Shown in pieces: positions 56,001-63,989 of a stretch of 64,000 nucleotides of DNA. The notes beneath the pieces are model-generated. The model was not told the origin of the DNA and did not search any database. It saw only the letters and a list, made by a program, of their open reading frames with translations. The position numbers and the translations under genes are program-made. The first letter of the stretch is position 1. Each line of letters opens with the position of its first letter. Source of the stretch: Polydactylus sextarius (Eukaryota; Chordata; Actinopteri; Polynemidae). Location: the NCBI GenBank assembly GCA_016801845.1, contig CM028931.1, positions 6,469,563-6,533,562 of the forward strand, given 5' to 3'.

Positions 56001-56312
56001 GATGAAGCGTCGCTGAGGAAATGCTTCGAATATTTTGAAGAAATGGAGATCGATTACTACAAGAGAGTCTTCCGTCATCTTGGGATTCATGACAATTTGA
56101 TCAAGAGCAAAGAGTTCCTTCCCTATGAAGACCGGATCCATGATCTGCTGAACATCTGGGTGGAGATGAAGGGCAGAGACGCCAGCCTCAACGACCTGCT
56201 GAGGGCATTACTCGTCTTCAATCAGAGGCGAACAGCAGAGATCATCATGGAAAAGGCTGTTCAGGACGGTCATTACTTCTGTGAAAAAGAATCCCAGGAG
56301 GAACATTTGTGA
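49209..56312 (+). CDS. tnfrsf10b: TRAIL-receptor-like death receptor (TNF receptor superfamily, TNFRSF10-like)
   Basis: Complete gene. Exons: 49209-49232, 50662-50815, 51943-52071, 52505-52616, 52694-52782, 52906-53001, 54514-54554, 54700-54918, 55872-55908, 56002-56312; 1212 nt, 403 residues and TGA, all phases consistent. Layout: signal peptide (about residues 1-24), cysteine-rich domains (about 40-160), transmembrane helix (about 173-195), Ser/Pro-rich cytoplasmic linker, death domain (about 305-395). TRAIL-receptor features are the IPVN-DEASLRKCF junction (compare VPAN..LRQCF in human DR4/DR5, from memory), W plus KGRDASLNDLL, and a C-terminal GHYF. Such receptors bind a TNF-family ligand and recruit FADD to trigger caspase-8. 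The fish orthologue may carry another name (for example a haematopoietic death receptor), so the symbol is provisional. Confidence 0.85.
49233..50661 (+). other. tnfrsf10b: death receptor intron 1 with CA-rich array
   Basis: Contains about 350 bp of (CA)n-rich sequence with interspersed CTCTACC units (49620-49965), a GT run (50043-50065), a G run (50345-50355), and a run of about 18 T directly before the exon 2 acceptor. The 170-aa Thr/His-rich frame here is a repeat artefact. Confidence 0.85.
50662..50815 (+). CDS. tnfrsf10b: death receptor exon 2 (signal peptide end, first Cys-rich residues)
   Basis: The acceptor AAG follows an unusually long T homopolymer; donor GTATGT. Reads VLFLLILLLMHTEAFPQS, then RTQRDVNRC and GSICCSNCPA, the start of the first cysteine-rich domain. 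Ends in phase 1. Confidence 0.88.
50816..51942 (+). other. tnfrsf10b: death receptor intron 2
   Basis: No recognised repeat element beyond a T run (51761-51790). A GT tract at 51924-51934 precedes the acceptor. Confidence 0.7.
51943..52071 (+). CDS. tnfrsf10b: death receptor exon 3 (cysteine-rich domain)
   Basis: Acceptor TTGCTAG, donor GTAATT. Reads THMESPCTTAGQMGTCKEC, then GRFTEHGNGLKDCLTC and QCRP. Cysteine spacing and the PAGTHxxxxC and CxxCxxxxFT-like pattern are typical TNFR modules. Confidence 0.9.
52505..52616 (+). CDS. tnfrsf10b: death receptor exon 4 (cysteine-rich domain)
   Basis: Acceptor CATCAG, donor GTGAGC. Reads DQEMVTPCTSTANSKCQCK, then GRFCAIDQACEVCKKCSR. NxxCxCKxGxFC is characteristic of death-receptor CRDs. 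Ends in phase 2. Confidence 0.9.
52694..52782 (+). CDS. tnfrsf10b: death receptor exon 5 (end of ectodomain)
   Basis: Acceptor GTACCAG, donor GTACGT. Reads CEKDEEIARNCTATTNTEC, then KRRPNPGSTSS. NCTATTNTEC closes the last CRD and contains a potential N-glycan site. Only a short stalk follows. Confidence 0.88.
52906..53001 (+). CDS. tnfrsf10b: death receptor exon 6 (transmembrane helix)
   Basis: Acceptor CATGCAG, donor GTATGT. KQVVFVTLGLISAVIFVG continues into IVSWCWW and the stop-transfer KKHRG. It ends in phase 1, joining the His codon of exon 7. Confidence 0.88.
53002..54513 (+). other. tnfrsf10b: death receptor intron 6
   Basis: Contains the hAT-like MITE at 53780-53964 next to CTAT/CTAC short repeats, an A run (54028-54042), and otherwise unrecognised sequence. 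Confidence 0.7.
53780..53964. mobile_element. hAT-like MITE with near 8-bp target duplication
   Basis: CAAGGGTGGGCAAAACTATT at the left and GAATACTTTGGACAAACCTG at the right are inverted. The flanks ATCTTGAT and ATCTAGAC agree at 6 of 8 positions, as expected for an aged hAT duplication. The interior matches 14470-14607 (TTTAATTAAGTGACC, GACAGTTGATTGGTCAAAC). Confidence 0.75.
54514..54554 (+). CDS. tnfrsf10b: death receptor exon 7 (cytoplasmic linker)
   Basis: Acceptor TTCTTTAG, donor GTGAGT. A 41-nt exon reading SQISLPSGVKSGR. Not conserved in sequence as far as I can tell; supported by splice signals and by phase (1 in, 0 out). Confidence 0.75.
54700..54918 (+). CDS. tnfrsf10b: death receptor exon 8 (Ser/Pro-rich linker)
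   Basis: Acceptor CTGTCTAG, donor GTGAGA, 219 nt in phase 0. Reads NCTSPTEKNRKSNRQ, then SSADVDDERKVLCESLSSS and a Pro-rich end with PRAGPVVPRQPDSR. It links the membrane helix to the death domain and is probably disordered. Confidence 0.78.
54919..55871 (+). other. tnfrsf10b: death receptor intron 8
   Basis: Unique-looking sequence without recognised elements; the ORF at 55138-55398 has no supporting similarity. Confidence 0.65.
55872..55908 (+). CDS. tnfrsf10b: death receptor exon 9 (lead-in to death domain)
   Basis: Acceptor TCACATAG, donor GTAATG. A 37-nt exon reading EDEQFPVLIPVN. The next intron is only 93 nt, a multiple of three and free of in-frame stops. Splicing is favoured because IPVN joined to DEASLRKC mirrors the DR4/DR5 junction. 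Confidence 0.78.
56002..56312 (+). CDS. tnfrsf10b: death receptor exon 10 (death domain)
   Basis: Acceptor CCCCAACAG. Reads DEASLRKCFEYFEEMEID, YKRVFRHLGIHDNLIKSKE, LLNIWVEMKGRDASLNDLL and RALLVFNQRRTAEIIM, ending EESQ-like residues EHL and TGA. A six-helix death domain pattern with the conserved Trp and GRDAS turn. Confidence 0.92.
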
Positions 56313-56830
56313 AAACGCGTGGTCTTGAGAATACTGAGAATATAGTTATACTGTGAGATTCACCAGTATTAGTAGGAGCTGCGCTGCGCGAAGCCGCCCC
56401 CTTCTAGTGGTGTTTACAGCAAGTAGTATATTTACTGCGCTACGTTACAGAATGACGATGTGATGACCTCATTGCTTCTTTAAAGCTTCTGCTTTGTCCA
56501 TGGCTGTTATGCATGAGGCTCCTTCTCACTGGTGTTTTGGTGAATAGTTAATCTATTCAGCCATACGTTCAAACACTGTGTTACGTCTGCTGGTCGGTCA
56601 GAGCACATTGCGGTATTACACAGCTCTGTTGGAGAACTGCAGGTTCTTGTTAAGTTAAACCTATCTGAGTTATATTCCAACCCTCCATGGAGAGTTGATG
56701 AAGTCATTTAAATATACAGTGTTCGCCATCTTGTGTATTAAGTATACAAAAGCTACTTTTTACTCACGTCATTTCTTGAGATGCTCATTGTTTCTCTTGA
56801 CGAGTGTCACGTTCTACAACTTGACTAACG

Positions 56831-56861
<31 letters not shown>

Positions 56862-57095
56862 TTAATCACATGAAATTTCATGCAACGCAGCATGTGAAGT
56901 TAAAGCTCAACGCACAGATACCGAGCTGTTAATGGTGGAGAGCAGTTGTCATTATTAGTGAATCTCTGCCTGACTTGTGAACTCTCTGATTAATAATGTT
57001 CATGTGCATAGTTCAGCTGTTTGGTTAGCCTAAAGAATAAAACTGCAAACACGAATGTGTTACATAAATGAATAAAATCCTAATAATGTAGCTGG
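56313..57095 (+). other. tnfrsf10b: death receptor 3' UTR with polyadenylation signals
   Basis: Downstream of the stop. AATAAA occurs at 57036-57041 and 57071-57076, suggesting a transcript end near 57.06-57.10 kb. A run of about 24 T lies at 56831-56854. Confidence 0.6.
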
Positions 57096-59315
57096 TTGCT
57101 TTTTTTTTTTGGAAATCAAAAAATTCCAATGTTTTATTTTTTTATTCAGAACTGCTTCTATAGGGTTCAAATATAGAAACTCCATCCAACCTTTAAGTGT
57201 TCAGCCCAACAAGGACATTAAAGGACATATGTTCTGACTGATGTAACATGATAAGTGTGTTAAATTACGGTACTTTTAGTTGCTGCTCTGTTTCTGTCCA
57301 ATAGGGAGTCTTTCCATTTGTCCCCACCGGGGAAAAAAAATGAATGAAAGTCAATGGAGAGATAAAAATTAGTTTCTGATCCACTTTAACTTCTACACTG
57401 AATCACACATATCCTGTATCTTAATTTAAATGATAACTATTAGTGTGAGTCAAGACTATGTTTGTGGTGTAATTGTTGATTTATCTGTTTCTAAAAATAC
57501 GTAACTGGTTCGACTACAAACCAAATAGCCTCGTAGGTGACGTCAAGTCACAATTTCTTTCCCCATCTCTTCACGGCGGTTGAGAGAACAATGAGTAGGT
57601 GGATAAAACTCACCAGGTGAGATATTTTCCTAGCTTAGCTGTAGCTAGCTGTTAAGCTAACGTTAGCTGTCAGAGTTTGACAGTGACGTAAATTTAGCAA
57701 GACAAGCGTTGTAGTCCGCTATGTGGTCTCACATAAAAACCTACGGTAACATTTGCTGCCTGTCAATAAATAGTCCTCTCTCTATGTCAGAAATGATCTT
57801 TAAAATTCACAAACATCATATGTGAAAACCATGGCACATTTCAAACAGGACCAGAAAATCATGTTTATCTCTCCACTGACTCTCATTCATAACTGTTACG
57901 ATCATAGGTCCCATTGACCGGAAGTAGATGGATGTGACCTGGTCTCCCTATTACAGGGGCTGCTCTGTCCTTATTGTGGGGCTAATAATTGATTGTATTT
58001 GAACACACATATAGTATGTAGGGTGTCATATGTAAGACATGTAGTATACCACTATAGAAACAAAAGGCTATGCTAGCATTGTTAGCTAGTTCCCAATAGC
58101 TGGTGCGGACCAGTCAGGTGCAGCTTCCTCAGGGCAGCTCGGTGGCCGTCCACAACAAAAAGCATAGTCCAAAATCTAAAGACCCTGGTTCGTCACAAGT
58201 CTGTTCATATTTCAAACATTTTTCCCATTCAGAGATAAAGCCAATAAAAAGCCAACTCCGGTTATTGGTATGTGTAAACTGAGGAATGTGAAGTTTGCAC
58301 CCATTCATTTATTGATAACCATTCTGGCCCAAACAGCCATTGGGGGCAGCTTGGGGTTCAGCATCTTACGAAGGACCCTTGACAGACCTTCCAATAAGTG
58401 GACGATCTGCTCTACTTCCTGAGCCACAATGGCCACAACCTCATGCTATGCTATTCATGTCACGTTACAACAACTGCACTTCCACATTACAATTGTCACT
58501 TGCACTCAGTGAATCTTGGCAGAAGTCAGGCTGTGGGTTTCCTCCACATTTGGGGGATAGGTTACATGGAGTCATTCAACTGAATCTTTTGTGCATTCGC
58601 AGCTTTGCAGCTTTTTTGTGCATACACCATGTTTCAATTCTAAGAAAGGTTTTGTACATGGATGCTTCTCGCAAGGGGCACCGGAGAGAAAGGAGAGACA
58701 GACGTTAGGCTGTTGGGCTGGTGTACAAACAAGGCTCAGGAGATGACAGTTCATACAGGCAGCAAGAAGATTAGAATGAGTGAATGAAAGATTAGAAATG
58801 AAAGCAACAGGGAGCTTGGACCCTGTCCATTCAGTGTACACAGACAGTGTACAGTGTATGCTGCACGATATGTACGATATGCTGCACCACCTTCAAGTGG
58901 ACAAAAAAAAGAATCACAAATAAAATTATAGAATGCAGCTGGTTTAATGGAACCAAGTGAAGTCAATCATTCTGAGATTTCAATTTAACCCTAATAATCC
59001 TGGTGCTGTTGATGAAATGTGCACGTTCACAGTGTGGAGCAGATCAATATTTATTAGTTAATCAGTCCAACAAATCAGTTTTTTATTCATTCCTGCTATC
59101 CTGCAGAGAATCTCATGAGATTTCACTAGAGTTTTTTTCCCCCGACAGTTCTCTTTAAATGTCCTAAACTGATGTCAGTTGTGCCTTCTAGCCAGACTGA
59201 ACTTAATATCATTGTACTTGAAGCCAAGTTTTTTTTTTTCTTTTCTTTTATTGGTACTATACAAATAAAATTAAACTGATGTCCAGGCCAAGTCTTAGAG
59301 TAATACAGGGCATTA
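57096..59315. other. intergenic, nothing recognised
   Basis: AT-rich, with poly-T runs at the start and around 59230. The 122-aa frame at 58340-58708 and its antisense partners show no family resemblance. I see no splice-supported exon. Confidence 0.6.
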
Positions 59316-59468
59316 TCAGAAGTCCTTTAACAGTTGGCCTGTGTCAAACTGCCCGTTCGGAAGGAGTACCGCCTCAGCCTCACTGAGGAGGGGCCACATC
59401 ACGTCTCCATGGAGACTGACATCCGTCACGAGGCAGAGGCCTGCTCCCTCTAGTGCCTGCAGGTGGAG
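59316..59468 (-). other. possible terminal exon of an unrecognised gene
   Basis: On the minus strand a good acceptor (GTTGTCTTTCAG) precedes 50 open codons (starting LHLQALEGAGLCLVTDV, later LLPNGQFDTGQLLKDF), a TGA, and AATAAA about 65 nt downstream (59247-59252). On the plus strand an acceptor-like TTTAACAG at 59326-59333 also precedes a 39-codon frame ending at 59453, with AATAAA at about 59518. I recognise neither protein. It could be a real exon, a pseudogene or chance. Confidence 0.25.
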
Positions 59469-59477
59469 CTGAAAGAC

Positions 59478-60164
59478 AACACATCTATACAGGTCAGCTG
59501 TCGCACCTTCCTCTATAAATAAAATGTTAAAACTACAGAAAAATATTTTTGTTTGTGTGTGAGTGTGTGTATATATTCTATATATATATATATACGAGGG
59601 TCGTTCTAAGTTCTAAGCCATTTTTGTCCAAAAATGGACAAAACAAAGGCCCGACCAGTTATGAAATATCTGCAAAAAAAAAAGGTAGAAATTCACAAGA
59701 AATTCCTAAACTCAAATCCCACCGGTGTGGTCGCCATTTTGGAAACAATGGTGAGGTCATATGTGCTGTGGAGAATTTTTTGGAGGAACACGATTCCACC
59801 TTCTTCCATGATGGGATTGCAATGCTTGAGCATCGCTGGACCAGGTGTGTTGATATCAAGGGGGACTATATTGAAAAAGAGTAATACACTGTCTTGTTTC
59901 TCCAACTCCTTCTGGGTGAGACTTAGAACTTTTTAAACGACCCTCGTATGTGTGTGTGTGTGTGTGTGTGTTGTATTATGATGTTATTTCATTTGTTAGT
60001 TGTAAGTTAGCATATTCTATATATGGAATATACTAACACATCTATGCAGGTCAGCTGTCATGCCCTCTCTAAATAAAACAATAAAACTACAGAATAATAT
60101 GTATGTGTGTGTGTGTGAACGCGTGTGTGTTGTGTTATAATGTTATGTTATTTGGTAGTTGTTG

Positions 60165-60206
<42 letters not shown>

Positions 60207-60240
60207 ACTACAAAACAAAACTACAGAATATATAGCCTAA
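59478..60240. repeat. tandem duplication of about 190 bp with microsatellites
   Basis: The unit starting AACACATCTATACAGGTCAG (59476) recurs as AACACATCTATGCAGGTCAG (about 60034), each followed by CTCTATAAATAAA-like sequence, AAAACTACAG, a GT run and TTATGATGTTA-like sequence. A partial third copy (AAAACTACAGAATATATAGC) lies near 60216. The mariner MITE at 59595-59946 interrupts the first unit. TA runs are at about 59577-59594 and 60171-60200. Confidence 0.7.
59595..59946. mobile_element. mariner-derived MITE with transposase remnant
   Basis: CGAGGGTCGTTCTAAGTTCT and its partner AGAACTTTTTAAACGACCCT plus CG form inverted ends, flanked by TA on both sides; the left TA belongs to a TA microsatellite. 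The interior, on the plus strand, encodes FFHDGIAMLEHRWTRCVDIK and GDYIEKE, the C-terminal end of a mariner-type transposase (compare the GI..L..RW.KC....GDY pattern). The catalytic core is deleted, so it cannot move itself. Confidence 0.85.
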
Positions 60241-60469
60241 TAGCCTATAGCCTAATATATATAATGTATTGGTACAGAGCTTGGTGACACAGGGAATGAG
60301 TGAAAACACATTTCCCACAATGCCTTGCGTTGTCAATAAGGAAATGGTTTACGGTAAATACTCCCGACCTGACAAAACAGTCGGCACTTGTTGTGATACA
60401 TTTAGACTTGCTAGTTAACGAGGTAGAACAAAACAAACAAACATTGTGGGACATTTCTAACTCGATGTG

Positions 60470-60960
60470 AACGTTAGCAGGGTCTTTTTTTTCCCCTCCA
60501 AGGCGAACGTACGACCCAGACTCCGTTTAAAAACGTGCCAATTTAAGGTTATCTCGGGCACACAGAGGTGACGCACCCACGGTCACGTCACTAAAAGTGT
60601 TTATGGGATTTCTAATCTAAAACTTTTTCATTCGGTAAGCTTTACAATTGTTATAGTGCAAAGCGAAAGTTATTGTGAGAGGTGAAATGTGTTGAGCTGT
60701 AGCCGTAGCTCTTATCTACACACTTACTCTCCTATTACTCCGAGGTTGATGACGACACACGAAACATCTCTGCAACCAAACCGGTGAACCAGTGTCCCAC
60801 TGTCACTTTCCATCTTATTTATAGGCTATAAATGCAGCGTGGGGGCCCTTCATCTCACAGCTGCCCTCCCCCTTCGGTCTGCCTCCCCCTCAGCCACCTG
60901 AGTGAAGGAGGAAGTGAGACATCAGTTGCAGAGAAACACGAAGTGAGAGCAAGCTACACC
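60470..60960 (+). promoter_or_regulatory. cyb561a3: probable promoter and first non-coding exon of cyb561a3
   Basis: Locally higher in CpG than its surroundings. GTCACGTCAC (60582-60591) is one base from the CLEAR/TFEB consensus GTCACGTGAC and also resembles a CRE. A donor-like GTGAGT at 60961 after CTACACC suggests a 5' UTR exon ending at 60960; a second donor-like GTAAGG at 61682 may end another. Both exons are inferred. Confidence 0.35.
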
Positions 60961-60992
60961 GTGAGTATGATAAAGGGATTTGACAGTAGTAG

Positions 60993-61584
60993 TAGTGATG
61001 GGAAGTCCGGCCCGGTTCAAAGATTCGGCTCTTTTGGCTCGGCTCCCTTAAAAGAGCCGGCTCACAAACGGCTCTTCATTTACTATCACTCTGAGCCTTC
61101 TCTTTTAGCTTAATTTTTAACAATTATGCATGATTCTTGTGTTGGTAAGCAATTTTTCATTCAGTTTTTTTCATAAAAGCCTTATTTATTTATGCATTTT
61201 AATTTTAGTAGTTTAGTTTTAGTTTTAGCTTTTCTTTAATCTTTTTCTCTCATTTTACTTTTTCTCAAAGTCCTCATATTTAAATCAGTCTCCCCGTCAC
61301 TCTGTTGCTCTGTGTGTAGTGTGTACCTGGTCTTTACCACTACAATTGCTGTCTTTGGAGTGTCTGCCCCCGTCCTTCTTTTACCTAATGGTCCTAATGA
61401 TCTGTCCTTGCATGTGATTGGCCGCATGGTGTGCCCATTAAAATAAAGTCCCGCCCCTCTGGATTCTGCATGGATTCTCCCTCGCTGGCAGCAGGAGCAG
61501 TCGTCGGCTGAAGAGCCGGCTCTTCTTGTTCGCGTCAAAGAGTCGGCTCTTAGAGCTGGCTTGTTCGCGAACGACACATCGCTA
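60993..61584. mobile_element. hAT-like element with GGCTC-rich ends
   Basis: TAGTGATGGGAAGTCCGGC at the left and GCGAACGACACATCGCTA at the right are inverted over their outer bases. Both subterminal regions carry repeated AGAGCCGGCTC-type motifs. Length about 592 bp, no transposase; the 121-aa minus-strand frame inside is incidental. The flanks GACAGTAG and GACTGAAA agree at 5 of 8 positions. Confidence 0.7.
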
Positions 61585-62065
61585 GACTGAAACAGTAGCA
61601 ATCACTCCTGTCTGGTGTGTGGACTGAAGTTCAGTGTTGTAGAGTAGGAAGTGCTGGCAGTCTCACAGCAGCAGGGACAAGGTAAGGTACAGTCTGTAGC
61701 CTCTGGTAACTGCTACTCATTCATATTTTGACTGAGTGCTTGTTTAATCTTTTCTCTCTAGATGTAATTAAATGTCATTAACATTTGTTTTGTCTTTATC
61801 TTTTGCAGCTGATAGACAGTGAACAGTTCACATTTAGCTTTGGGCTTAATATTTTATTGTGTTTTATGTAACACGGTTTCACACTAAGGTTATTTGGTTA
61901 TTTGGTTATTTCGACACTGTTGAGTCAACAGGTGTGTGTTGTGTAACCTCATGATGTTAAAATTGTACTGGACGCTTTCAAAATAAGAGACATTTAAGAC
62001 TTTCTTAGTGAGTCTAAAACTTCACTGCCATCTTGTCATGTATTCAGTCTTCAGATCTCTCCAGG

Positions 62066-62252
62066 ATGAGTTCCATCATCATCTTCTACTCGTGCTTCCT
62101 GTTGTCCCTGTGCCTGGGCCTGGCCTGCGTTGTATGTGTGTGTTTTTGGAACAGCCAGTGGCGGGGTGGGTTTGCCTGGGACGGCACGACCTTGGAGTTC
62201 AACTGGCACCCCGTCCTTATGGTCTCAGGTCTAGTGGTTGTGTACGGTATTG
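62066..62252 (+). CDS. cyb561a3: cyb561a3 coding exon 1
   Basis: The ATG at 62066 lies just after a TCTTCAG acceptor (62054) in the context CCAGGATGA. Reads MSSIIIFYSCFLLSLCLG, then WRGGFAWDG and FNWHPVLM with the first haem ligand. Donor GTGAGT, phase 1. It covers helix 1 and most of helix 2. Confidence 0.92.
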
Positions 62253-63989
62253 GTGAGTAACCTTTTTTTAAAAAAAAAAAAAGTTTCACTTCTTCTTTTC
62301 ACTTCTGTTCCTCCCTCTAGCGGTCTCTGACAGGACGGAGGTAATTATGCACTGCAGGTGTCAGAGACCTGCAGTGTGAAATTTGATGCGTCATGGTGGT
62401 AACAGAAGTAGAGGGTGAAATGGCCAGACCACAACTCAACAGTGAATACTCTTTAAAGTCAAATTTGATCAGCTGATACTCCTGTCTCTTTTTTGATGAT
62501 AATTAATTGAATTGATTGAAACAATAGCAGGAACTTCACACTACTGCTCAACTCCACCGGTGAGTGGACAATAGTATTAGCATCCACCTAGTAGAAGAAT
62601 ATCATCTGGCGAATAACACATGGATGTGAAGTTAAGGCCTCACCTCATCAGGTGTAAGTCGTGCAGGTTGTTAAAGGAGAACTTTGGAACACGTAAAACA
62701 TGATAACGAGTTTATATGTTTGCTGAGGAGCAAAACTACGCTAGCCTGCTGCATTTACAAATGTTGTTATTTTTATCGTTTTTGTGGACAAGACACATCA
62801 GTGGTATCGGGGCAGTGGTGGCTAAGGGAGCGGACTTGGGTCCGTGAAGGTCCCAGGTCTGAATCCACCAAGCTACCAGGTCCCACTGAGGAAGGTACCG
62901 TCCCCAGGCGCCATCCAAGCTGCCCCCCACTCACTAGATGATGGGTTAAAAGCAGAGGCTAATTAGAAGGAGAGATAGTCAAAATTAATTCATTCTCTTG
63001 TAGACAATGACCAGATGTTGTCACCAACAGATGAAATTCATGCGTTTGCACAGGATTAATTTGTACTATCTCTCTGTGTGGAGCTACTTTGAGCTTTTTT
63101 TTAAATGGTTGATAATAGCGACATATTCAAGCTACCTTGCTGCCCCAATCACTTGCATGGTGAGTCTTTTCCCCAAAAGTGATAAGAATAACAATGTTCG
63201 GAATGTAGTGTAGTTTTTTTAATGTCTCACATCGTGCTACATTAATGAACATATTTATACGTCGTCTTTTGCGTTTGTGTGTCCTCCCGCAGGCGCCATG
63301 GTGTACCGCATCCCCTTGACCTGGGGTCAGAATAAACTCCCCTGGAAGCTCCTTCACGCTGCTCTGATGCTCGTCGCTCTGATCCTGTCAGTCGTGGGAC
63401 TTTGCGCCGTGTTCGACTTCCACAACGCCAAAAACACTGCCAACCTCTACTCCCTTCACAGCTGGATTGGAATCGCCACTGTTGCTCTTTTCGCCATGCA
63501 GGTACGTAGGTGTGAAATACGGGAACAGAATCGCTTCACCGGTCAAACGCGCACACAGTAATGTGAACATGATGTTTGTCTGTTTAGTGGGTGATGGGCG
63601 CGGCTGGCTTTCTCCTGCCCTGCTCCCCCATATCGCTACGGAAACTGCTGAAACCGGTCCACGTGTGGTTGGGAGGGAGCATACTGACGCTCAGCGTCGC
63701 TGCCTGCATCTCCGGCATCAATGAGAAACTCTTCTTTGTTCTGTGAGTACCATTTTTTTCCTGTCACTCCACGAATTCTTCCTTCTATGTCAAATGACAA
63801 TGTACTTCTTTCCTCAGCAAAGGACCAGGCGCGACATACGGCAGCCTTCCACCTGAGGCCGTGTTAGCAAATACGTTAGGAGTTTTGATTGTCGCCTTCG
63901 CCCTGCTCGTCTTAAAGATTTTGTCCAACCCTGAATGGCAGCGACCGGACTCTCGGCCAGAGAACTTGACTTACGCTGTGAGGCTATGA
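62066..63989 (+). CDS. cyb561a3: cytochrome b561, CYB561A3-like (lysosomal ascorbate-dependent ferrireductase)
   Basis: Complete coding region in four exons: 62066-62252, 63293-63501, 63588-63742, 63818-63989; 723 nt, 240 residues and TGA (human CYB561A3 is about 242). A six-helix di-haem membrane protein that passes electrons from cytosolic ascorbate across the membrane; the A3 paralogue works in late endosomes/lysosomes, reducing iron (family knowledge). The four haem-ligand histidines are visible: H48 (FNWHPVLM), H84 (KLLHAAL), H118 (LYSLHSW) and H157 (KPVHVWLG). QWRGGFAW, TANLYSLHSW and SGINEKLFF are strong family motifs. The short tail and RGGFAW favour A3 over CYBRD1 or CYB561. NLT near residue 233 is a possible glycan site. 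Confidence 0.93.
62675..63215. mobile_element. palindromic DNA element, copy 3, interrupted by a SINE
   Basis: TTAAAGGAGAACTTTGG at the left matches the end of 28170-28851. It continues with AACATGATAACGAGTT, GAGGAGCAAAACTACGC and a TTTTATCGTTTTTGTGG match, then resumes after the SINE with GACAATGACCAGATGTTGTC and CAATCACTTGCATGGTGAGT. The right terminal arm is truncated. Confidence 0.75.
62807..62960 (+). repeat. tRNA-derived SINE
   Basis: A-box TGGCTAAGGG (62819-62828) and B-box-like GGTCTGAATCC (62856-62866), 37 bp apart as in tRNA genes. The body ends with GATGGGTTAAAAGCAGAGG, matching the common teleost SINE tail GATGGGTTAAATGCAGAGG. The anticodon-stem region does not fold as an intact tRNA. 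Confidence 0.8.
63293..63501 (+). CDS. cyb561a3: cyb561a3 coding exon 2
   Basis: Acceptor CTCCCGCAG, donor GTACGT. Reads AMVYRIPLTWGQNKLPWKLL with the second haem ligand in KLLHAAL, then FDFHNAKNTANLYSLHSWIG with the third ligand. Covers helices 3 and 4. Confidence 0.94.
63588..63742 (+). CDS. cyb561a3: cyb561a3 coding exon 3
   Basis: Acceptor CTGTTTAG, donor GTGAGT. Reads WVMGAAGFLLPCSPI, KLLKPVHVWLGG with the fourth haem ligand, and CISGINEKLFFV. Covers helix 5. The preceding intron is only 86 nt. Confidence 0.94.
63818..63989 (+). CDS. cyb561a3: cyb561a3 coding exon 4 (terminal)
   Basis: Acceptor TTCCTCAG after a 75-nt intron. Reads KGPGATYGSLPPEAVLANTL, helix 6 (GVLIVAFALLVLKIL) and a short cytosolic tail ending ENLTYAVRL before TGA at 63987-63989. 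The 3' UTR runs off the window. Confidence 0.93.

Larger units (their letters stand above)
62253..63292 (+). other. cyb561a3: cyb561a3 intron 1, almost filled by a transposon with SINE
   Basis: Holds copy 3 of the palindromic element (62675-63215), which is interrupted by the SINE at about 62807-62960. Confidence 0.8.

Noticed and set aside
55890..56312. Single-exon reading through 55909-56001
   Set aside because: The frame is open, but good GT and AG signals and the match of the spliced junction to human DR4/DR5 favour splicing. Kept as a possible retention variant.
58340..58708. 122-residue ORF between the death receptor and cyb561a3
   Set aside because: Low-complexity composition, conflicting frames on both strands and no recognisable domain.
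61236..61601. 121-residue minus-strand ORF
   Set aside because: It lies in the hAT-like element and shows no transposase motif such as a BED finger or dimerisation domain.
62819..62866. Functional tRNA gene
   Set aside because: A and B boxes are present, but the stems do not pair as a cloverleaf and the body continues as a SINE.
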